This document shows, in pieces, positions 34,670 to 39,664 of a stretch of DNA of 39,664 nt. The first letter of the stretch is position 1; each line of letters begins with the position of its first letter. Origin of the DNA: Streptomyces coryli (lineage in GTDB: Bacteria; Actinomycetota; Actinomycetes; Streptomycetales; Streptomycetaceae); NCBI RefSeq assembly GCF_011044975.1, contig NZ_JAAKZV010000050.1, forward strand, positions 1 to 39,664, read 5' to 3'. The notes beneath the pieces were generated by a model. It had not been told where the DNA came from, made no database searches, and saw only the letters and a list, made by a program, of their open reading frames with translations. The position numbers were made by a program, and so were the translations under genes.

Positions 34670-37600
34670 GTGAACATCGACCTGACCTTGCTGCCCCGCG
34701 TCGCCTATCGCGATCAGGAGATCACCGCGCCGCGGCTGCGCGGGTTGCTCGCGTTGCTGGCGGAGGATCTGAAGACGGGGGCCGGGACCGGACGGCTTGT
34801 CGAGGGGCTGTGGCCCGATGAGCAGCCCGAGCGGCCCGGCAAGGCGATTCAGGTGCTGGTGTCGCGGGCGCGGTCGCAGCTCGGGGCCGAGGTCATCGAG
34901 AGCACGCCCACCGGGTATCGGCTGGGGCTGCGGGCGGAGCAGGTGGACAGTTCCGCGCTGCTGCTGCATGCCGCCGCGAGTGCCGAGCGGGCGCGGGCGG
35001 GGGATCATGCCGGCTCGCTGGCGGCGGCGGATGCGGGGCTGGCGCTGTGGGAGGGCGTGGGCGAGGACGCGGGGGACGACGAATTCCATGATCCCGTAGC
35101 CGCGTTGCGCGCCGAGCGGGCGCCGGTGCGTCGCACCCTGATACGACACCGCGCGCTCGCGCTCGCCCGGCTGGGGCGGCACTCCGAGGCCGCCGGGCCG
35201 CTCGACGAGGTGTTCACGGAGCACCCGCGGGACGAGGAGGTGCTGGCCGAGCTGCTGCGCGGGATAGCGGGCACCGCAGGGCCGTCCGCGGCCCTCGCGC
35301 GCTACGAGACGTACCGCCGCGAGCTCCGCGACGATCTCGGCACCGACCCGGGGGCCGCGCTGAAGGCCGTACAGCAGGAGCTGCTGAGCGGTGAGGCGCC
35401 GACCGTACGACATGGGGTGCCGCACGAGCCGAATCCGCTGCTGGGGCGGGACGCCGATGTCGCCGCCGTGGCCGGGCTGCTGGAGACCGCGCGGGTCGTC
35501 ACCGTCGCCGGGCCCGGCGGGCTCGGGAAGACCCGGCTCGCGTACGCCGTGAGCCGGCGGGCGCGGCAGCGGGTGGTGTATTTCGTGCCGCTCGCGGGCG
35601 TCACCGACGACGCGGACGTGGCCGCCGAGGTGGCCTCCGCGCTCGGCGCGGGCGAGGGGCCCAGCCTCGGGGGCGCACCGTCCTCCGACGCCGGGTCCGC
35701 CATCCTCGGCGTGCTCGGCTCCGGACCCGCGCTGCTGGTGCTGGACAACTGCGAGCAGGTCGTCGGCGGCGTCGCCGCCCTCGTCCAGTCGCTCGTCTCC
35801 GCCTCCAAGGACCTGCGCGTGCTGACCACCAGCCGCGCCCCGCTCGACCTCAGCTCGGAGTCCGTCTACGGGCTGCCGGAGCTCGGCCTCGAGACGATGG
35901 TCGACCTGTTCGGGCAGCGGGCCCGCTCGGCCCGGCCAGGGGTGGAGCTGCCGGACGAGCCCGTACGGCAGCTGTGCCGGCATCTCGACGGGCTGCCGCT
36001 GGCCGTGGAGCTGGCGGCGGCGCGGGTACGGGTGCTGTCCGTACCGGAGATCGCCCGCCGCCTCGGCGACCGCTTCACGCTGCTGCGCGGGGGCGCGCGG
36101 GACGCGCCGGAGCGGCACCGGACGCTGCACGCCGTCGTGGAGTGGAGCTGGAATCTGCTCGAGCAGGACGCGCGGGCGGCGCTGCGTTCGCTGTCCGTCT
36201 TCCCCGGCGGCTTCACCGCGGAGGCCGCCGAGCAGGTGCTCGCGGACGGGGACGGCGACGCGCTGCTGCTCATCGAGCAGCTCACCGACCAGTCGCTGCT
36301 GCGTGCCACCGACACCCCGGCCGGGATGCGCTTCCGGATGCTGGAGTCGGTACGGGAGTTCTGCGCCGCCCGCCGGGTGGAGGCGCGCGAGGACGAGGCG
36401 GCCACCGCCCGGTTCCTCGGCTGGGTGCGGGACTTCGGCCGCCGGTACCACGACGCCATCCTCGGCCCGGATCTGCTGCAGATCTGGGAGCTGATCAGGG
36501 CCGAGCAGGACAACCTCGTGCCGGCCCACCGGCACGCCCTCGCCCACGACGACCTGCCGACGCTGGCCGCGACCACCGCCCTGCTGGGCTGCCTGTGGTC
36601 CACCGACACCAGCTACGAGCGGCTGCTCACCCTCACCGCCGAGTCGGGCCCGCCGCTGTCCCACCACCACCCGGAGCCCGCCGACGCGGACGTGGCGCGC
36701 ACCGCGGCGACGATCTGCACGGCGAGCCTGTTCATGGGCAACGGGCCGCGTGCGGTGCGCCAGTTGGTCACCCTGCGCCGGCTGCCGGCGGCCCCGCCGG
36801 ACACGCTGGTTCGGGCGCTCGCGGTGGTGCTGCAGGCCGTACCGGACATGCGGCCGCCGGACTACGAGGTGCTGCAGGAGCTGTGCCGCAGCAGCGAGCC
36901 GCTGCTGGCGGGCGTGGCCGAGATCGTCGCGTCGTATCTCTGGGAGGGCGCCGGGGACCACGACCGGGCGCTGGAGTCGGCGCGGCGGATGGTCGCCGCG
37001 CTGCGCCCGCTGCGCAGCCCGATCACGACGATCATCGGCCATGGCCGGCTCGGCGAGCTGTGCCTGCAGGTGCAGCGCGGCGAGGAGGCATACACGCATC
37101 TGAAGGACGGCCTCGAAATACTGCTCGCGCAGGGCGGCTACCGCGACTCGGTCGGCATGCGCCACGCCCTGGTCCTCGCCTGTCTGCAGCGCGGCGAGAT
37201 CGACGAGGCCGAGGAGTGGCTGCGGCAGGCGGAGCTGGAGCAGCCGGCGGAGGGCATCGAGCAGCTGACCCCCGATCTCGGCACCCGCGCCGAGATCGCC
37301 CTCGCCCGCGGGACGACGGAGGTGGGGCTGCGGCTGTGGCGGAGCGCGGTGGAGTCGATGGGCGCGGGGGCCCAGGAGTATGCGGCGGACCCGTTCTTCG
37401 AGCGGTGGGCGCTGGAGGTCCGGTCCACGGCGCTGACGGCGCATGCGCACGCCGGGCGGCTGGAGTTGGTGGCGGGGCTGCACGACCAGCTGCGGGAGCA
37501 GCTGCGTTCGCTGCTGGCGGCGCCGCCCGCAGGGCCGGCGGAGCTTCCGGTGTACGGGACGGTGCTGCACGCGCTCGGGATGGCCCGGGTGGTGGAGGGC

Positions 37601-37816
37601 GACGCGGCCGGGGTGCGGATGCTGGCGCTGGCGGAACGGCTGCGGGTGCAGCGGCAGTTCCAGCCGACGATGTCGGCCGAGCGGGCGCGGGAGGCGGCGG
37701 AGAACGCCGACGGGGCGGCGTACGCCGACGCGGTGTCGGAGTACGCCGCCCTGGGGCGGGACGATTTGCGGGAGGCTGCCCGCGGGCTCATCTCGATTAC
37801 TTCGGGTCGCGGTTGA
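34670..37816 (+). CDS. AfsR/SARP family regulator with NB-ARC and helical repeats
   Basis: 1048 residues. Domains: OmpR-type winged helix (about 1-90), bacterial transcriptional activation domain (about 95-235), NB-ARC ATPase with P-loop GPGGLGKT near 284 and Walker B LLVLDNCEQV near 357, and a long C-terminal TPR-like region. This is the AfsR layout without an obvious receptor kinase. SARP proteins activate promoters by binding 11-bp-spaced direct repeats. A matching triple repeat lies upstream of the convergent ABC exporter (39580-39612), the most likely local target. The stop overlaps the exporter permease gene by 20 bp on the opposite strand. Confidence 0.94.
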   Translation: MNIDLTLLPRVAYRDQEITAPRLRGLLALLAEDLKTGAGTGRLVEGLWPDEQPERPGKAIQVLVSRARSQLGAEVIESTPTGYRLGLRAEQVDSSALLLHAAASAERARAGDHAGSLAAADAGLALWEGVGEDAGDDEFHDPVAALRAERAPVRRTLIRHRALALARLGRHSEAAGPLDEVFTEHPRDEEVLAELLRGIAGTAGPSAALARYETYRRELRDDLGTDPGAALKAVQQELLSGEAPTVRHGVPHEPNPLLGRDADVAAVAGLLETARVVTVAGPGGLGKTRLAYAVSRRARQRVVYFVPLAGVTDDADVAAEVASALGAGEGPSLGGAPSSDAGSAILGVLGSGPALLVLDNCEQVVGGVAALVQSLVSASKDLRVLTTSRAPLDLSSESVYGLPELGLETMVDLFGQRARSARPGVELPDEPVRQLCRHLDGLPLAVELAAARVRVLSVPEIARRLGDRFTLLRGGARDAPERHRTLHAVVEWSWNLLEQDARAALRSLSVFPGGFTAEAAEQVLADGDGDALLLIEQLTDQSLLRATDTPAGMRFRMLESVREFCAARRVEAREDEAATARFLGWVRDFGRRYHDAILGPDLLQIWELIRAEQDNLVPAHRHALAHDDLPTLAATTALLGCLWSTDTSYERLLTLTAESGPPLSHHHPEPADADVARTAATICTASLFMGNGPRAVRQLVTLRRLPAAPPDTLVRALAVVLQAVPDMRPPDYEVLQELCRSSEPLLAGVAEIVASYLWEGAGDHDRALESARRMVAALRPLRSPITTIIGHGRLGELCLQVQRGEEAYTHLKDGLEILLAQGGYRDSVGMRHALVLACLQRGEIDEAEEWLRQAELEQPAEGIEQLTPDLGTRAEIALARGTTEVGLRLWRSAVESMGAGAQEYAADPFFERWALEVRSTALTAHAHAGRLELVAGLHDQLREQLRSLLAAPPAGPAELPVYGTVLHALGMARVVEGDAAGVRMLALAERLRVQRQFQPTMSAERAREAAENADGAAYADAVSEYAALGRDDLREAARGLISITSGRG

Positions 37817-38585
37817 AGGACGCCTTCGACCAGTAGTAGCCGAGGACGGCCAGGCCGATGCTCCAGGCGATGGCGAGCCAGCCGTTGTGCCCGATCTCGC
37901 TGCCCAGGAGCAGGCCGCGCAGGGTCTCGATCACCGGGGTGAAGGGCTGGTATTCGGCGATCGGCTGGAACCAGCCCGGCATCGACTCGGCCGGCACGAA
38001 GGCGGAGGAGATCAGCGGCAGCAGGACCATCGGCATCGCGACGTTGCTGGCACCCTCGGCGTTCGGGCTGATCATGCCCATCCCGACGGCGATCCAGGTC
38101 AGGGCGAGGGCGTAGAGCGCGGTGAGGCCGAACGCCGCCAGCCACTCCAGCACATTGGCGTCCGTGGACCGGAAGCCGATGGCCACGCCGACCGCCCCGA
38201 CCAGCAGCACGCTGGCGATGCACTGCAGGACGCTGCCGATGACGTGCCCGATGAGGATCGAGCCGCGGTGGATGGCCATCGTACGGAAGCGGGCGATGAT
38301 GCCCTCGGACATGTCCATCGCCACGGACACCGCGGTCCCGACGACGGTGCTGCCGACGGTCATCATCAGGATGCCGGGGACGATGAACGCGATGTAGTCG
38401 GCTCGGTCGGCGCCGGCGCCGAGTCCGGCGCTCATCGCGTCACCGAAGATGTAGACGAAGAGCAGCAGCAGCATGACCGGGGTCAGCAGCAGGTTCAGGG
38501 TGAGCGACGGGTAGCGCTTCGCGTGCAGCAGGTTGCGGCGCAGCATGGTGTTCGAGTCGCGTACGGCGAGGGCGAAGGCGCTCAT
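37797..38585 (-). CDS. ABC-2 type exporter permease (DrrB-like)
   Basis: 262 residues with about six membrane helices. YPSLTLNLLLTPVMLLLLFV, then the amphipathic GIIARFRTMAIHRGSILIGH and SPNAEGASNVAMPMVLLPLI, are typical of DrrB/ABC-2 permeases. Its ATG overlaps the stop of the ATPase gene (ATGA). It would form an exporter with that ATPase for a hydrophobic compound not identifiable from sequence. Confidence 0.95.
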   Translation of the reverse strand: MSAFALAVRDSNTMLRRNLLHAKRYPSLTLNLLLTPVMLLLLFVYIFGDAMSAGLGAGADRADYIAFIVPGILMMTVGSTVVGTAVSVAMDMSEGIIARFRTMAIHRGSILIGHVIGSVLQCIASVLLVGAVGVAIGFRSTDANVLEWLAAFGLTALYALALTWIAVGMGMISPNAEGASNVAMPMVLLPLISSAFVPAESMPGWFQPIAEYQPFTPVIETLRGLLLGSEIGHNGWLAIAWSIGLAVLGYYWSKASFNRDPK

Positions 38586-39556
38586 CGGACAGTCTCCTTG
38601 GTCTGGTTGGGCTTGCTGGTGCCGCTGGTCAGGGCGAAGAACACGTCGTCGAGGTCGGGGGTGTGGACGGTGAGCTCGTCGGCGTCGACGCCGGCGGAGT
38701 CCAGCCAGTCCAGGATGGAGCGGAGCTCGCGCTGGCTGCCGTCGCTGGGGATCTGGAGGGTGAGGGACTCGTCGTCGCGGGTCGCCTCGCGGAGCGCGTA
38801 GCCGGCGGACTGGTAGGCGGCGGGGTCGGAGAACCGGAGGCGGACGTGGCCACCGGGGATGAGCCGCTTCAGCTCGTCGGCGGTGCCTTCGGCGACGATC
38901 TTGCCGTCGTTGAGGACGGCGATACGGTCGGCGAGCTCGTCGGCCTCCTCCAGGTACTGGGTGGTGAGGAAGACGGTGACGCCGTCGGACACGAGCTCGC
39001 GGATGATCCCCCACATGTTGTGGCGGGACCGCGGGTCGAGACCGGTGGTCGGCTCGTCGAGGAAGATGATCCGCGGATTGCCGACCAGCGTCATGGCGAT
39101 GTCGAGCCGCCGCTTCATGCCGCCGGAGTAGGTGGCGGCAGGCTTCTGCGCGGCCTCGGTGAGATCGAACCGCTCGAGCAGCTCGGCGGCGGCCCGCTTG
39201 CCCTCTTCCTTGGAGAGGTGGTGCAGGTCGGCCATGAGGAGCATGTTCTCCTCACCGGTGATCAGCCCGTCCACGGCGGAGAACTGCCCGGTGACCCCGA
39301 TGGCGGCCCGTACCGCCTGCGGGTCGGTGGCGAGATCGTGCCCGCCGATGTGAATGTCACCGGAGCCGGCGTCGGCACTGATGAGGGTGGAGAGGATCTT
39401 CACGGCGGTCGTCTTGCCGGCACCGTTCGGGCCGAGGAGCGAGAAGATCGTGCCCTGCGGCACGGAGATGTCGATGCCATCGAGGACGATCTTGTCCCCG
39501 TAGGCCTTGCGCAGCGCGGTGGCTGCGATGGCTTGGGTGCTCGGTGTCGTCGTCAT
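38582..39556 (-). CDS. ABC exporter ATPase (DrrA-like)
   Basis: 324 residues. Walker A GPNGAGKTT (about 42-50), signature YSGGMKRRLDIA (about 142-153), Walker B IIFLDEPTTGLD, and a C-terminal DrrA-type extension ending LDDVFFALTSG. It powers the permease encoded directly downstream. DrrAB exporters confer resistance or export secondary metabolites, but many are orphans, as this seems to be. The ATG at 39556 lies 23 bp from a triple 11-bp repeat. Confidence 0.96.
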   Translation of the reverse strand: MTTTPSTQAIAATALRKAYGDKIVLDGIDISVPQGTIFSLLGPNGAGKTTAVKILSTLISADAGSGDIHIGGHDLATDPQAVRAAIGVTGQFSAVDGLITGEENMLLMADLHHLSKEEGKRAAAELLERFDLTEAAQKPAATYSGGMKRRLDIAMTLVGNPRIIFLDEPTTGLDPRSRHNMWGIIRELVSDGVTVFLTTQYLEEADELADRIAVLNDGKIVAEGTADELKRLIPGGHVRLRFSDPAAYQSAGYALREATRDDESLTLQIPSDGSQRELRSILDWLDSAGVDADELTVHTPDLDDVFFALTSGTSKPNQTKETVR

Positions 39557-39579
39557 GCCCCAGAGCTTGGGGTGGGGCG

Positions 39580-39612
39580 CCTTCAGGGTGGTTTCAGTGC
39601 GGTTTCAGGGTG
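39580..39612 (-). promoter_or_regulatory. Three tandem 11-bp repeats, likely SARP or PhoP/AfsR-type operator
   Basis: On the plus strand the units are CCTTCAGGGTG, GTTTCAGTGCG and GTTTCAGGGTG with exactly 11-bp period, just upstream of the exporter ATPase gene on the minus strand. Direct repeats with one-turn spacing are the known binding form for SARP and OmpR-type winged helices. No strong -10 is visible between the repeats and the ATG. Confidence 0.6.
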
Positions 39613-39664
39613 TGGGGGGTGGCTTCGTTTCCTGGCGTTTTGGCTGGTGGCGGGGGTGTTTCGC

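Noticed and set aside
34481-37570. Leftward 1029-codon open frame opposite the AfsR-like gene
   Set aside because: It is a composition-driven shadow; the plus strand carries all domain motifs.
37797-39556. DrrAB exporter as evidence for an antibiotic cluster
   Set aside because: No biosynthetic genes (PKS, NRPS, terpene, RiPP) are visible in the window, and orphan DrrAB pairs are common.
1-39664. Mobile element, prophage, CRISPR array or attachment site
   Set aside because: No integrase, transposase, tRNA-linked repeat or regularly spaced repeat array was found; base composition looks even throughout.

Overview
The window looks like chromosomal core and near-core DNA of a Streptomyces-type actinomycete. 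It is very GC-rich, third codon positions are almost always G or C, and GTG starts are common. The order aceE ... TIGR01777 epimerase, FAD oxidoreductase, TPR regulator, lipB, lipA, DUF4191, RDD, glnA matches what I recall of the conserved Streptomyces pyruvate dehydrogenase/lipoate/glutamine synthetase neighbourhood. I see no integrase, transposase, tRNA, rRNA, CRISPR array or phage genes.

Layout. (1) 1-5.9 kb: a large HTH-STAND NTPase-WD40 protein, cut by the window edge, is divergent from a two-gene copper amine oxidase unit. In that unit the N-terminal domains and the catalytic domain are separate, overlapping genes. (2) 5.9-9.3 kb: a GntR regulator, then aceE. The aceE promoter carries a perfect palindrome between its -35 and -10 and appears to give a leaderless mRNA. 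(3) 9.3-18.4 kb: small regulators, a NUDIX hydrolase, an NsdA-like HTH/TPR regulator, a sodium symporter with a 35-residue MetS-like partner, a WYL regulator, an SDR, DUF4240, GNAT and TIGR01777 proteins. (4) 18.7-26.8 kb: an FAD oxidoreductase, a second NsdA-like regulator, lipB-lipA, a 55-residue protein, DUF4191, RDD, and glnA behind a clear GlnR site. (5) 27-29.2 kb: a proline-rich membrane protein coupled to a membrane-anchored subtilase of mycosin type. (6) 29.4-30.7 kb: a TetR-SMR-SMR operon with an operator palindrome. (7) 30.9-39.6 kb: an uncharacterised pair (NTPase plus membrane-anchored periplasmic-binding-fold protein without a permease), an AfsR/SARP-NB-ARC regulator, and a convergent DrrAB-type ABC exporter whose upstream region carries three tandem 11-bp repeats of the kind bound by SARP/OmpR-type DNA-binding domains.

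How the parts work together. AceE needs lipoylated E2, and LipB and LipA make that lipoyl group, so carbon entry into the TCA cycle and cofactor supply lie close together, next to nitrogen assimilation (glnA). The rest is mostly sensing: four large signalling proteins (STAND-WD40, two TPR regulators, AfsR-like) and several one-component regulators beside likely targets. The least explained units are the NTPase/binding-protein pair, the split amine oxidase and the SARP/exporter pair. All functions are inferred from reading the sequence; no database search was run.
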